Counted from the stretch's first letter, positions 54,664 through 63,822 are shown. The stretch: DNA of 64,000 nt from Spirochaetota bacterium (GCA_016934265.1 JAFGTF010000070.1:43530-107529), one strand, 5' to 3'. The notes: a model not told the origin generated them from the sequence alone. A program made the numbers and translations.

Positions 54664-55689
54664 TCAGTGTTCTGAAAACGCCCAGTTCTCTATCTCGATG
54701 ATATCCCGCTCGGGGTCTATCTCCCCGGCCGGGCGTATTCTTGCAACGGCGAACCTGTCCGGGTTATGGATCTGAATATACCTTCCCCCCGCCCTCGCAT
54801 TGTAGAGCCCCCGCACCGGACGATGCCCGCCGAAATAGTAGCAGGAATCTTCCGGCCCGCAGTGAAGGTACGACTCGAGCATCGTTTCGACGCTGTCCGG
54901 GTCCGCGTCGTCGTTGGCGGTCCACGTGAGGCCCTCCACGACATCGGTCTCCTGCCGGTATTCCACCACCTCTTCCGGTTCAAAGGCTCGTACCGGCTCG
55001 GCGTGCGAAACGAGAAAATTTTTCCCCACCGCGAGAAGCGGTAGCGATTTTTCGAACTCGTAGTAGGAGGAGATGAACTCCTCCCCGAAGAACTTCGTCA
55101 CCCACTCTAACACCATGATTCCCTCATAGGAGAACTTCCTGAACGGATGGTTCCCCTCACCCTCCTCGTTCGCGATGTTCTCGTGGTTGCCCTTCAAAAA
55201 GTGGAAACAGTCCGGAAACCGGCATTTCGCCTCCATCACCATCTCCATGACCCCGAGGCTCTCCTTCATCTCCTCGTCCATGCCCTCGTGCTTCTTGAAA
55301 CCGGTCCGGTACTCGTCGAATGCGAGGGCCCACCTCTCTTTTGCCCTTCCCTCAGCATGGAATCCGTCCCCGACGCACACGATCTGTATCTTTTGCCCGC
55401 CGAGCCTGTCGAGCACCGTTTCGCCTTCGTCTTCGTGCATGAAGACGGAAAACAAGAAATCCATGCGGGCGTGGAGGTCGGGTACGATCAGGGTTGGGAT
55501 ATCTTCTTTCAGGCGTACGAGTCCGCCGGGAAGACCCCCGGTGTCCCTGGGCCGTACGGTCTCGTCCTCGTTGTCCAAAACTTCCTGGACCCTCTCGAGA
55601 AGATTCGTGTACGCTTCCGGGTCTGGGGAAGACTTCCTCAGAAGTATTTCGAGAATCTTCTCCCTCGGCTCATCGAACGTCCCGCTCAT
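54664..55689 (-). CDS. PPP/metallophosphoesterase-type protein phosphatase
   Basis: 341 residues from ATG 55689 (MSGTFDEPREKI). The calcineurin-like motifs are all there: IVPDLHARMD, CVGDGFHAEG (GDxxxxG), LKGNHENIANEEG, VSHAEP and FGGHRP. It is likely to remove phosphates placed by the kinase encoded 21 bases downstream. The Ser/Thr specificity is inferred from context. First gene of the minus-strand operon; GGAGAGGCGGAAG precedes the ATG. Confidence 0.9.
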   Translation of the reverse strand: MSGTFDEPREKILEILLRKSSPDPEAYTNLLERVQEVLDNEDETVRPRDTGGLPGGLVRLKEDIPTLIVPDLHARMDFLFSVFMHEDEGETVLDRLGGQKIQIVCVGDGFHAEGRAKERWALAFDEYRTGFKKHEGMDEEMKESLGVMEMVMEAKCRFPDCFHFLKGNHENIANEEGEGNHPFRKFSYEGIMVLEWVTKFFGEEFISSYYEFEKSLPLLAVGKNFLVSHAEPVRAFEPEEVVEYRQETDVVEGLTWTANDDADPDSVETMLESYLHCGPEDSCYYFGGHRPVRGLYNARAGGRYIQIHNPDRFAVARIRPAGEIDPERDIIEIENWAFSEH

Positions 55690-55974
55690 CGATCTTCCGC
55701 CTCTCCATAACACCACCGTACTTCACCGCCCCCTCTCAGGATATGGGTTTAGCGCCGCGGCGGCGATATATCGGTTCGTCATACGGACAGTATAACACCA
55801 AACGGTTTCATATTCACGATGCCGAAGGCTTCCGGGCACTGAATCCACGCCTATTCCGCAGGAACGCAGGAGAAAAACACCACCGTCTTCCTTACGCCCG
55901 GTAGGAGCCGGTTGAAACTTCGACCGTTTGTAAAGAACGCCCCCGCTGGAAAACCCAAGCCCGTTTTGAGGCGT

Positions 55975-56505
55975 TCATTCCGAGATTATCGTCTTGTTAA
56001 CCTCGACGAACTCCTCCGCGATGACCTGCGTCGCCTCCGATATCTTCCGCTCCTCCTCCAGAAGGGGAAGCTTTTCCGTCAGGACCGCGATCTTGAACGC
56101 CGGCGAGGTGCTCTTCACCGGACCGGACTCGAACTCCACCGTATCGTCCGCAGTGACGTCCTTCGCCAGGACGGCGTCCGTTTTTTCCACACTGTCGGGA
56201 ACGTCCTTCCTCAATCCTATACTGACGTACCGGGCTTTTCTCACCCCGTCGTCCAGCGGCCCTATGAGCACAAGAGACCCCGAGTAGGTCATTACCACGG
56301 CTCCCCTCGCGTCGTCTTGCGAGAGGGTCTCGATCTCCTCCATTTTCAGAACATCGATCTTCTCCTCGAAGGTCTTCTTCTTTTCGAGCCAGGCCTGGGC
56401 GATGAGCTCGACCGACTCTTCGCCCTCCGGCAGTCCCGAAGTTTTTGTTATCTCTTCAATATGCACATGAAGTCTCTGCGGTATCTGTTCCAGGTATTCA
56501 CCCAT
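55975..56505 (-). CDS. Stand-alone copy of the HU-fusion N-terminal domain
   Basis: 176 residues, soluble. It aligns without gaps over its first 104 residues with the protein at 49320-50171: KTSGLP at 21-26, AWLEKKK, KMEEIE, MTYSGSL (72-78) and YVSIGLRKDVPD in the same positions, followed by VEFESGPVKSTSPAF. The HU part is absent. AAAGGAG precedes the ATG. The family is unknown to me. The two copies flank the phosphatase-kinase-FHA-VWA operon, which hints at a shared role. Confidence 0.88.
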   Translation of the reverse strand: MGEYLEQIPQRLHVHIEEITKTSGLPEGEESVELIAQAWLEKKKTFEEKIDVLKMEEIETLSQDDARGAVVMTYSGSLVLIGPLDDGVRKARYVSIGLRKDVPDSVEKTDAVLAKDVTADDTVEFESGPVKSTSPAFKIAVLTEKLPLLEEERKISEATQVIAEEFVEVNKTIISE

Positions 56506-56731
56506 CTTTCGGCTCCTTTCAAAGACTGTTTCTTATGCATACCTTAAGGCTAAAATTTGAAATTGTCAAGAAACCGACCGCCTCATGCCGTTTTTCACAC
56601 GCGGGGAAAACCTTCGGCTTTCCCGCCCACCCAGACAGCGAGCCGCGCCGGCATTTCTGCCCAAGGTACGTCGTTTCCTGCGGACCGTCGGCCCGCATAC
56701 GGGACGGACCACGGCGCTGACCTGTTAGCAT

Positions 56732-56760
56732 TTGACACTCGCCGTATTTACCGGTATAGT
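56732..56760 (+). promoter_or_regulatory. Strong sigma-70 promoter
   Basis: TTGACA (56732-56737), a 17-base spacer and TATAGT (56755-56760), reading to the aminotransferase gene whose ATG is at 56795. Confidence 0.8.
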
Positions 56761-56794
56761 AGTCGAAACCCAAAGGCGGGAGGAAACGGGCTTG

Positions 56795-58198
56795 ATGGGA
56801 AGAAAAGAACTCTTGCAGTCACTGAAGGCGGAGTACGGTCAGCGATGCAGGAAATCGAAAAAGCGGTACGAATCGATCAAAAACCTCCTCATAAGCGGCG
56901 GCAGCCACAATCTCCGGCTCTTTTTTCCGTTTCCTTTCTTTGACGAGCAAAGCAGCGGGGCGTATGTCACCGATATAGACGGAAACACGTATACCGACTT
57001 CTGGCAGGGCCACTTCGCAAACATCCTCGGCCACAACCCCAAAGCGGTGCTGGACGAGCTTCAAAACGTTCTCGATACATCGCAGGGGCTTATTACCGGT
57101 TTTCCCGGCATCCGTCAGGGAGAGCTCGCCGGGCTTTTGCTGCAGCAGGTCGGCTCAGAGAGGATACGCTTCACCACCTCGGGCACGCTCGCAACGATGT
57201 ACGCGATCATGCTTGCGCGTGCCTTTACAGGCAGAGACAGGGTGATGAAGGTCGGCGGCGGCTGGCACGGCGCGCATCCGTTTGCGCTGAAGGGAATATC
57301 GACATACGAGGGAGGCTTCGACCGAATCGAGTCCGCAGGTCTTCCGCAGGGGCTCGAGGATGTCATACGGATCACGCGATATAACGACCTCGATTCACTG
57401 GAACGCTGCTTCACGGAAAACGGAAAAAACACCGCCTGCTTCATTATGGAGCCGTTCGTCGGCTCCGGAGGGTTTATCTTCTCTTCCATGCAGTATCTCA
57501 GGCGGGCGAGAGATCTCTGCGACGAATACGGCGCCCTTCTCATCGCGGACGAGGTGGTATCGGCATTCCGCTTTCATCCCGGAGGGCTGACGAGCCTCTA
57601 CGGCGTCACGCCGGACCTTTCCGTCTTCGGAAAGATAGTAGGAGGAGGCATGCCGGTAAGCGCCGTGTGCGGCCGGCGCGAGGTGATGGAGCTCTGCGGG
57701 CCGCGGTGCCCTGTGGAGCGCCGGGTCATGTTCAACGGCGGTACATTCAGCGCACACCCTGCGTCGATGGGCGCTGGCTGTGCGATGCTGACATACCTCA
57801 CGACGCATGCCGACGAGGTCTACGGGAAAATCGGTGCGCTCGGGGAGACCGCGAGAAACGGAATAGAGGAGGTCTTCCGGACGCACGGTTTCAATGTCCG
57901 GTGCACCGGATACCCGCTGCCCGGTCTCTCGCAGAGCTCCGTCGTCGGCGTTCATTTTTTGAAAAAGGATATAGACATGATAGATTCGCCCGATCAGGTG
58001 TGGGACCCCTCCGTATGCGATATCGAACTGAGAGAGACTTTTTTCAGGCTGGCGATGATGAACGAGGGATTTTTCACTGCTCACGGGTACGGCGCGATCT
58101 CCTTTTCGCATACAAGAGAGGACATCAAACGGTCCATCGAGGCGGCCGAACGGATAGCGGTCCGATGGAAAAAAAACGATATTCAGCGGGAGCGCTGA
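56795..58198 (+). CDS. Class III aminotransferase (glutamate-1-semialdehyde mutase-like)
   Basis: 467 residues from ATG 56795; GGGAGG lies upstream and a TTG at 56792 is the alternative. PLP fold I marks are YVTDIDGNTYTDFWQGH, FTTSGTLATMYAIMLARA, VGGGWHGAHPFALKG, LLIADEVVSAFRFHPGG and the PLP Lys in VFGKIVGGGMPVSAVCG. It resembles GSA aminotransferase and related 2,3-aminomutase-like or aminosugar enzymes; whether it makes 5-aminolaevulinate is uncertain because no other haem genes are near. Confidence 0.88.
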   Translation: MGRKELLQSLKAEYGQRCRKSKKRYESIKNLLISGGSHNLRLFFPFPFFDEQSSGAYVTDIDGNTYTDFWQGHFANILGHNPKAVLDELQNVLDTSQGLITGFPGIRQGELAGLLLQQVGSERIRFTTSGTLATMYAIMLARAFTGRDRVMKVGGGWHGAHPFALKGISTYEGGFDRIESAGLPQGLEDVIRITRYNDLDSLERCFTENGKNTACFIMEPFVGSGGFIFSSMQYLRRARDLCDEYGALLIADEVVSAFRFHPGGLTSLYGVTPDLSVFGKIVGGGMPVSAVCGRREVMELCGPRCPVERRVMFNGGTFSAHPASMGAGCAMLTYLTTHADEVYGKIGALGETARNGIEEVFRTHGFNVRCTGYPLPGLSQSSVVGVHFLKKDIDMIDSPDQVWDPSVCDIELRETFFRLAMMNEGFFTAHGYGAISFSHTREDIKRSIEAAERIAVRWKKNDIQRER

Positions 58199-58336
58199 AA
58201 TCGGAATCACCGTACGTCACACTCCCCGAAATCGCTGTAGTAAGACGCCATCCCGGCACATCCTCCAATGGAATAGCCTTTACATAACGGTCGGGCGGTG
58301 GTATCTGTATACTACATGTACAGGAGAGAAAACGGC

Positions 58337-58384
58337 GTGACGAACGCGCGGTATTCGGAACTTTTAGGACATCCGGCTGTCTAA
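58337..58384 (+). CDS. Possible 15-residue leader peptide coupled to the ECF sigma gene
   Basis: A GTG start with AGGAGA nine bases ahead opens a 15-codon frame (VTNARYSELLGHPAV) whose TAA abuts the ATG of the sigma gene, which itself lacks a ribosome site. This would couple translation of the two. Short frames arise by chance, so this is a moderate call. Confidence 0.4.
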   Translation: MTNARYSELLGHPAV

Positions 58385-58984
58385 ATGAGTAAGCGAAACG
58401 GAACATCCTCGGACGGGATCCCCGATGCGGCGTTCGTCGCGCGGTTTCAAGAGGGGGACCGGTCCGCGTTCGACGGACTCGTGCTGCGGTACCAGGACAA
58501 GGTGTTTAGGACCTGTCTTCGGTTTCTTGCGGACTACGACGAGGCCGCAGACTGCGCGCAGGACATCTTCGTCAGGGTCTACGGAGCGCTCGGCGGTTTC
58601 AGAAAGGAATCGAATTTCTCGACCTGGCTCTACCGGGTGGCTGTCAACGCCTGCAAGAACAGGACCTCGTCCCTGCAGTATAAGAGGAGAAACCGGATGA
58701 TCTCCCTCGATGAAGCCGGGGACCCGGACGGAAAAAGGCTGGAAGTTAAAAACGGCCGGTGGTCGCCGCATCTGGCATTCGAGAAGAACGAGACAAAGGA
58801 GGCCGTTAAAAGGGCGATTCGCGGCCTGCCGGAAGAACAGCGTACGGTGGTGATACTACGGGACATAGAAAACCTTCCGTACGACGAAATCGCGCGGATC
58901 ACGGGACTCGCGCAGGGCACGGTGAAATCCAAGCTCTTCCGTGCGAGAAAACGACTCGCAGAAGAGCTGCGGGAGTTGCGGTAG
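58385..58984 (+). CDS. ECF-type RNA polymerase sigma factor
   Basis: 199 residues. Region 2 has FQEGDRSAFDGLVLRYQDKV and AADCAQDIFVRVYGALGGF, then FSTWLYRVAVNACKNR; region 4 has LPEEQRTVVILRDIENLPYDEIA and LAQGTVKSKLFRARKRL. There is no region 3, as in RpoE-like factors. It is held by the anti-sigma protein encoded two bases downstream. GGAAC-N17-GTCTAA in front resembles an ECF promoter but overlaps the start codon. Confidence 0.95.
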   Translation: MSKRNGTSSDGIPDAAFVARFQEGDRSAFDGLVLRYQDKVFRTCLRFLADYDEAADCAQDIFVRVYGALGGFRKESNFSTWLYRVAVNACKNRTSSLQYKRRNRMISLDEAGDPDGKRLEVKNGRWSPHLAFEKNETKEAVKRAIRGLPEEQRTVVILRDIENLPYDEIARITGLAQGTVKSKLFRARKRLAEELRELR

Positions 58985-58985
58985 C

Positions 58986-60104
58986 ATGCGGTGCACAAAA
59001 GTCAGAAGACTTCTTTTCGACTATATCGACGGCGTTCTGGACGGTACGGCGTCCGAAAAGGTCCGGTCGCATCTGGAACGCTGCGAAAAATGCGCCCTCG
59101 AGCTCGAGTCGTACCGTGCCTACCGGGAGAATATTGCCCTTCTTCGGGACGTTCACGCGCCCGAGGGATTTCTCGCCGGCGTAAAAAACAGGATTCTCAG
59201 TGTAAAAGACCGCGATGTCGCGAAGAGGAGAATACGGCCGTTTTCTTCATATAAGCTACCGCTCGAGCTGGCTGGCGCGCTTGCAGTCGTCCTCATCGCG
59301 GTGGTGATCTTCAGGCATATCGAACCTACAAGAAAGCAGTCCGTGCCGCCCGTCGCGCCCGAAACGAAAACAGAAGAGGAGTACGCGCCTGAGGAGGCGA
59401 AAGATAAAACCACCGGCGAATTGAGGGAAGAAAAAGTCCCCGCTGCGGAAACAATAGAGGAAAAAACGGTGGAATCGGAAACGCCGACCGCCGACCGCCG
59501 GGTACCCCTAAAGCCCCTATCGGAAGACTTTTCTGCAGACATATCGTCAGGCGCATTAAAAGGAGACGTAACCGATGAGCGGGAAGCGGGTATCGATGAC
59601 CTGTCGAGGAAAAAAGAACCGCCGGCCGAAGCCGACATGGAAGCACTGAAAAAAGCCCCCCAAGCGGCCGAATATGGGGACAGGCTTCTCGTTTCCGCTC
59701 CCCCCGAAACGGCAGTCGAGATAACGCTCACCCTCTTTGTCCCGCGGCCGTCGGAAGAGGTGGGTGAAAAAACAGCGGCGAAAAAAGAGCTTGGGGTGCA
59801 ACAAACCGTTACCCCGGATGCGAACGAAACCGAATCGAGGCTGAGAACGGAAGACGTGACGCTCGGGCTCGATGCGTTCGAAAACAGGGTCCGCAGTCTC
59901 TCTGAGAAGCTCGGCGGGACGATCGTCTCCATAGAATACGGAACCGAACGCGACAACCCCCGCTGGATCAGCGTGCGGATTCCCGCAGAACGGTACGAGG
60001 ACCTTCTCGAAGCCCTTTCGACACTCGGTGTAATGGAAACACCCCTTCCCAAAGCCCCGGAAGAAACGCCTGTTTTGCTAGTCCGCATCACGATAGCAGA
60101 GTAG
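58986..60104 (+). CDS. Anti-sigma factor with zinc-binding head and DUF4349-like tail
   Basis: 372 residues from ATG 58986. The N-terminal ~60 residues are a zf-HC2 anti-sigma domain (HLERCEKC zinc site). A membrane helix near residues 95-115 (LELAGALAVVLIAVVIF) leads to a Glu/Pro-rich linker of about 170 residues and an outer domain with FENRVRSLSEKLGGTIVSIEYG and VRIPAERYEDLLEALSTLG, the DUF4349 pattern. The outer domain probably senses envelope state and releases the sigma factor. Cotranscribed with the sigma gene. Confidence 0.9.
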   Translation: MRCTKVRRLLFDYIDGVLDGTASEKVRSHLERCEKCALELESYRAYRENIALLRDVHAPEGFLAGVKNRILSVKDRDVAKRRIRPFSSYKLPLELAGALAVVLIAVVIFRHIEPTRKQSVPPVAPETKTEEEYAPEEAKDKTTGELREEKVPAAETIEEKTVESETPTADRRVPLKPLSEDFSADISSGALKGDVTDEREAGIDDLSRKKEPPAEADMEALKKAPQAAEYGDRLLVSAPPETAVEITLTLFVPRPSEEVGEKTAAKKELGVQQTVTPDANETESRLRTEDVTLGLDAFENRVRSLSEKLGGTIVSIEYGTERDNPRWISVRIPAERYEDLLEALSTLGVMETPLPKAPEETPVLLVRITIAE

Positions 60105-60238
60105 CCGTGCCGAATACCGGCCGCTGACGTCCACTGCCCATGTACCGGCATTTTACAATCCGACACCGGATAACACACGTTGTTTCCTCGTTGTAGTAAG
60201 ATTCTCAAACCGCATCCACAGGAAAAGTCATCAACAGG

Positions 60239-60260
60239 AAAAAGGCGTCCGCCTTTTTTC
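60239..60260 (+). terminator. Terminator of the sigma/anti-sigma operon
   Basis: AAAAAGGCG pairs with CGCCTTTTTT around a tiny loop, giving a stem that ends in T6. It lies about 135 bases after the anti-sigma stop. Confidence 0.75.
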
Positions 60261-60282
60261 ATGAAACCCGTATTGTGAGTAT

Positions 60283-60319
60283 GCAGAAAGTGAAAAGCTT
60301 TTGCTTTTTCACTTTCTGC
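60283..60319. repeat. Long perfect hairpin
   Basis: GCAGAAAGTGAAAAGC pairs with GCTTTTTCACTTTCTGC with one bulged base around a TTTT loop. Its role is not clear: it is not followed by a T-run on either strand in a standard way. Confidence 0.75.
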
Positions 60320-60328
60320 TAAAAGACC

Positions 60329-60359
60329 GAAAGAGCCCGCTCAAAGAGCGGGCTCTTTC
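60329..60359. terminator. Strong 14-bp hairpin, possible bidirectional terminator
   Basis: GAAAGAGCCCGCTC and GAGCGGGCTCTTTC form a perfect 14-pair stem with an AAA loop. The T-rich 3' arm makes a terminator plausible on both strands. Confidence 0.65.
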
Positions 60360-60523
60360 GTCTTCGGGGACAGGCGTAAACTTTGTAAACTTTTAGCCTG
60401 TGGCCGGCGCTGCACCGATCCTAAACCGTCCCGTGCGGCGAGCACAAAATTAAAAAAAACCGGGAACTTTTTTCGATCGGCCGCTGTCTAAACGGGGAAC
60501 GACATGAAGAACAGGAGGAGACA

Positions 60524-62665
60524 ATGAAACGGATACTCTTCATCGTAACGGTGCTTGGGGTTCTTTTCGCCGGGGCGCTTTCCGCCCTTGCGGACGGCGT
60601 GCTCATCGTCGAGCCGCCGTTTCCCGGACGGGAAACGAAAGAACCGCTCTCCGTGAAGTACCACAGGGTGAGCGTCGAAATCACCGACCAGGTGGCAACG
60701 ACGAGGATAGACCAGGTGTTCAAAAACGGCTACCCTGCCGACCTCGAGGCGGAGTACATCTTCCCCCTTCCCGAATCCGCAGCCATATCCTCGTTCTCTC
60801 TCTGGATAGACGGAAAGAAGACATCCGGCGAGGTCTTAGACAGCGAGAAGGCGCGGAGGATATACGAGGACATCGTGAGACGGATGAAGGACCCGGGTCT
60901 CTTGGAGTACGTGGGAAGGAACATGTTCAGGGCGCGCGTCTACCCGGTACCCGCGGGAGGTGAGACGAGGATAGAGCTCGAATACACCGAGACCCTACGT
61001 TACGACGCCGGCCTCGTCCGATACGTCTACCCGCTCGATACCGAGCGGTTCTCCCCGGACCCGATCGCAGAGGTCTCAGTCTCGGCCGAGATCCGCTCGA
61101 GCGTCCCCATAAAGACGGTCTACTCCCCGAGCCACGACATCGACCTGACGGTCGAACCCTACCGCGCGGTCTGCGGGTACGAGGATTCACACGTCAGGCC
61201 CGATACCGACTTCGTCCTCTACTACACCGTGTCCGAGAAAAAGATCGGCGCGAACATGCTTGCCTACAGGGAGAAGGGGGAAAAAGGCTACTTCCTTTTG
61301 TTTCTCTCGCCCGGCGAAGTAGAGGGGCCGGTGATAGAAAAGGACATCGTATTCGTCATCGACACGTCGGGGAGTATGCGCGGTAAAAAGCTTGAGCAGG
61401 CGAAACAGGCGCTCTTGTACTGCATAGAAGAGCTCAACGACGGCGACAGGTTCGGCCTTATCGGGTTTTCGACCACGGTCAACCCGCTGGAAGATACGTT
61501 ACTGCCCGCGAACGGCGAAACGAAAGAGAAGGCGGCCTCCTTCGTCGACGGGCTTGCGTCAAGAGGCGGCACGAACATCGACGAAGCCCTGAAGAGCGCG
61601 GCCGGTATCCTGGCCGACAGGGGACGCGCAGCGAAAAGGCCCGGCATCGTGGTATTTCTCACGGACGGGGAGCCCACGGTAGGGGAAACGGACACGAAGA
61701 GGATCCTTTACGGTCTCGAATCGGCGAACAAAGAGAAAGCCCGGGTGTTCGTGTTCGGCGTCGGCGAGGATGTCAACACGCACCTCTTAGACCGGATCTC
61801 CATCACGCACCGGGGCGTTTCCGAATACGTCGGGACGGACGAAGACATATCGCATATCGTCTCCTCGTTCTACGACAAGATCGCCTACCCTGTTCTCTCG
61901 GACATCGGGCTCGATTTCGGGCGGATAAAAACAAGCGAGATCTATCCGCTCGAGCTGCCCGATCTCTTCAAGGGCACCGGGCTTTTTCTTTTCGGAAGGT
62001 ACGAGGGAAATGGGTCGCACGCGATAGTACTCGAGGGAACCGTGGAGGGAGAAAACAAAAAGTTCACCTACGAGGCGAGCTTCCCGGAAAAGTCGACGAA
62101 AAACGACTTCATCCCGAGGCTCTGGGCCATGCGCAAGATAGGCTACCTCATGTCCGAGATCAGGCTCCACGGCGAGAATGCGGAGCTCGTGAGCGAAATA
62201 GTGCGCCTCAGCAAGGAGCACGGAATCATGACGCCGTATACGTCCTATCTCGTGCTTGAGAGCTCGATCGAGGGTACGGACGATTATGAACGGTTCGGGA
62301 TCCCCGAATCGGAGGCCGAGCTCATACGCGACCGGGGAGTAGAGTACAAGACGGCGATGAAGAAGGAGACGGGGGCCTCATCCGTCGCCCGTGCCACCGA
62401 TATCAACAGGCTGAAGCAGAGCACGGTCTCGGACGACAGGTCTCAGGAAACGGTGCGCCACATAGGAAAGAAAGCCTTCTACTTCACAAAAGAGGGCTGG
62501 ATCGACTCAGGCTACGAGGCGGGCATGAAGACAGTAGAAATCCGGGCGTTTTCTAAACGATACTTCGAGCTTCTCGAAAAAAAACCGGGCATAGGGCGGT
62601 ACCTCTCGCTCGGGCTCGACGTCACCGTCGTCTATGAAGGCATCTGTTACCGTATCAACGATTAA
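60524..62665 (+). CDS. VIT and VWA domain protein (inter-alpha-trypsin inhibitor heavy-chain-like)
   Basis: 713 residues. Signal peptide (MKRILFIVTVLGVLFAGALS), then a VIT domain (24-150: TTRIDQVFKNGYPADLEAEYIF, EYVGRNMFRARVYPVP), a VWA domain with intact MIDAS (FVIDTSGSMRG, GFSTTVN, GGTNIDEAL, FLTDGEPTVGE), and a 250-residue C-terminal region without a sortase signal or anchor. It is probably periplasmic or secreted. AGGAGGAG precedes the ATG. The VWA gene 22 bases downstream is likely cotranscribed. Confidence 0.93.
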   Translation: MKRILFIVTVLGVLFAGALSALADGVLIVEPPFPGRETKEPLSVKYHRVSVEITDQVATTRIDQVFKNGYPADLEAEYIFPLPESAAISSFSLWIDGKKTSGEVLDSEKARRIYEDIVRRMKDPGLLEYVGRNMFRARVYPVPAGGETRIELEYTETLRYDAGLVRYVYPLDTERFSPDPIAEVSVSAEIRSSVPIKTVYSPSHDIDLTVEPYRAVCGYEDSHVRPDTDFVLYYTVSEKKIGANMLAYREKGEKGYFLLFLSPGEVEGPVIEKDIVFVIDTSGSMRGKKLEQAKQALLYCIEELNDGDRFGLIGFSTTVNPLEDTLLPANGETKEKAASFVDGLASRGGTNIDEALKSAAGILADRGRAAKRPGIVVFLTDGEPTVGETDTKRILYGLESANKEKARVFVFGVGEDVNTHLLDRISITHRGVSEYVGTDEDISHIVSSFYDKIAYPVLSDIGLDFGRIKTSEIYPLELPDLFKGTGLFLFGRYEGNGSHAIVLEGTVEGENKKFTYEASFPEKSTKNDFIPRLWAMRKIGYLMSEIRLHGENAELVSEIVRLSKEHGIMTPYTSYLVLESSIEGTDDYERFGIPESEAELIRDRGVEYKTAMKKETGASSVARATDINRLKQSTVSDDRSQETVRHIGKKAFYFTKEGWIDSGYEAGMKTVEIRAFSKRYFELLEKKPGIGRYLSLGLDVTVVYEGICYRIND

Positions 62666-62687
62666 AAATACACGAAGGAGGAATACA

Positions 62688-63800
62688 ATGAAGACCATTA
62701 CCACTCTAACGGCAGTACTCAGTATCATGATCGCGCTTTTCGGGCTCGCGCTCGCAAACAACGCGGAAGCGGCGTTAGGCCCGCCCAAAGTGGAGGTCGT
62801 GTTCTGTCTCGATACCACCGGCTCGATGACCGGCCTCATCGAGGGCGCCAAGCAGAAGATATGGGGCATCGCGAACCAGATCATCACCGGAGAGCCGAAG
62901 CCTGCGATCAGAATAGGGCTCGTCGGCTACCGTGACTACGAGGACGCATACGTGACGAAGATCTTCCAGCTCGACGACGACCTCGACGCGGTGTTCGAGA
63001 ACCTCATGGGATTCAGGGCGGACGGCGGAGGCGACACCCCGGAGCATGTGAACAAGGCGGTATACGACGCCGTCCACTCGATCAACTGGAGCAATGACGG
63101 CGACACGCTGAAAGTGGTCTTTCTAGTGGGCGACTGCCCTCCGCACATGGACTACGACGACGGGTACGACTACCGCACCGTTTGCCGTGAGGCGGTGACC
63201 CAAGACATCATCATCAACACGGTGCAGTGCGGGGACAGCGGCGACACGGTTCGCTTCTGGAAAGACATCGCACGGCGCGGAGAGGGACGGTATGCGAAAA
63301 TTTCCCAGTCCGGCGGTATGCAGCATATGGACACCCCGTACGACGAAGAGCTTGTTTCCCTGAGCTCGAAGCTCGAGAGCACGGTTGTCGCGTTCGGCTC
63401 CGCGGCGGAGCTTGAAAAAGCGGAGAAAAGAAGCAGGATGGTGAGTGAAATGGCGCCGGAAGCCGCGTGCGACAGGGCGGCCTACAAGTCGCGCGACGGA
63501 AAAATCGGCGAGTACGACCTCATCGACGCCGTCGGGAGCGGGGCCGTCACCATCGAAGAGCTCTCGGACGACGAGATCCCCGGGGAGATGAGAGGGATGA
63601 GCAGTATCGATAAGAAGAGGTACCTCGAAAACAAACAGAAGGAGCGCACCTCGATCATGAGCCAGATCGAAAAACTCACCGTGAAGAGAAGCGAGTATAT
63701 CACAGATCGGATAAAAAGCGCCGAATCACAGGACTCATTCGACGAAACCGTCAAGCAGATCATCGCGGGCCAGGCGAAAGCAAAGGGAATCAGCTACTGA
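62688..63800 (+). CDS. Exported VWA-domain protein
   Basis: 370 residues from ATG 62688, with AAGGAGG ahead. The signal peptide is MKTITTLTAVLSIMIALFGL. The VWA MIDAS is FCLDTTGSMTGLI with GLVGYRDYED and GGGDTPEHV; it is of the TerF/vWA type seen next to VIT-VWA genes. The C-terminal ~100 residues are charged and helical (KKRYLENKQKERTSIMSQIEKL). Role unknown; probably a periplasmic partner of the preceding VIT-VWA protein. Confidence 0.9.
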   Translation: MKTITTLTAVLSIMIALFGLALANNAEAALGPPKVEVVFCLDTTGSMTGLIEGAKQKIWGIANQIITGEPKPAIRIGLVGYRDYEDAYVTKIFQLDDDLDAVFENLMGFRADGGGDTPEHVNKAVYDAVHSINWSNDGDTLKVVFLVGDCPPHMDYDDGYDYRTVCREAVTQDIIINTVQCGDSGDTVRFWKDIARRGEGRYAKISQSGGMQHMDTPYDEELVSLSSKLESTVVAFGSAAELEKAEKRSRMVSEMAPEAACDRAAYKSRDGKIGEYDLIDAVGSGAVTIEELSDDEIPGEMRGMSSIDKKRYLENKQKERTSIMSQIEKLTVKRSEYITDRIKSAESQDSFDETVKQIIAGQAKAKGISY

Positions 63801-63822
63801 TATCCCCCGGCAGGCGTCTTTC

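Larger units (their letters stand above)
60105..60523. other. Intergenic spacer with three successive hairpins
   Basis: The 419-base gap holds a terminator (60239-60260) and two further strong hairpins (listed separately) but no gene. The VIT-VWA promoter must lie between about 60360 and 60500; I see no convincing -35/-10 pair. Confidence 0.6.

Noticed and set aside
58357..58384. Autoregulated ECF promoter GGAAC-N17-GTCTAA
   Set aside because: The -10 element abuts the start codon, so the transcript would begin inside the gene; kept only as a remark in the sigma entry.
59153..60262. A 369-codon minus-strand open frame
   Set aside because: It is the serine-rich shadow of the anti-sigma gene and has no ribosome site or family resemblance.
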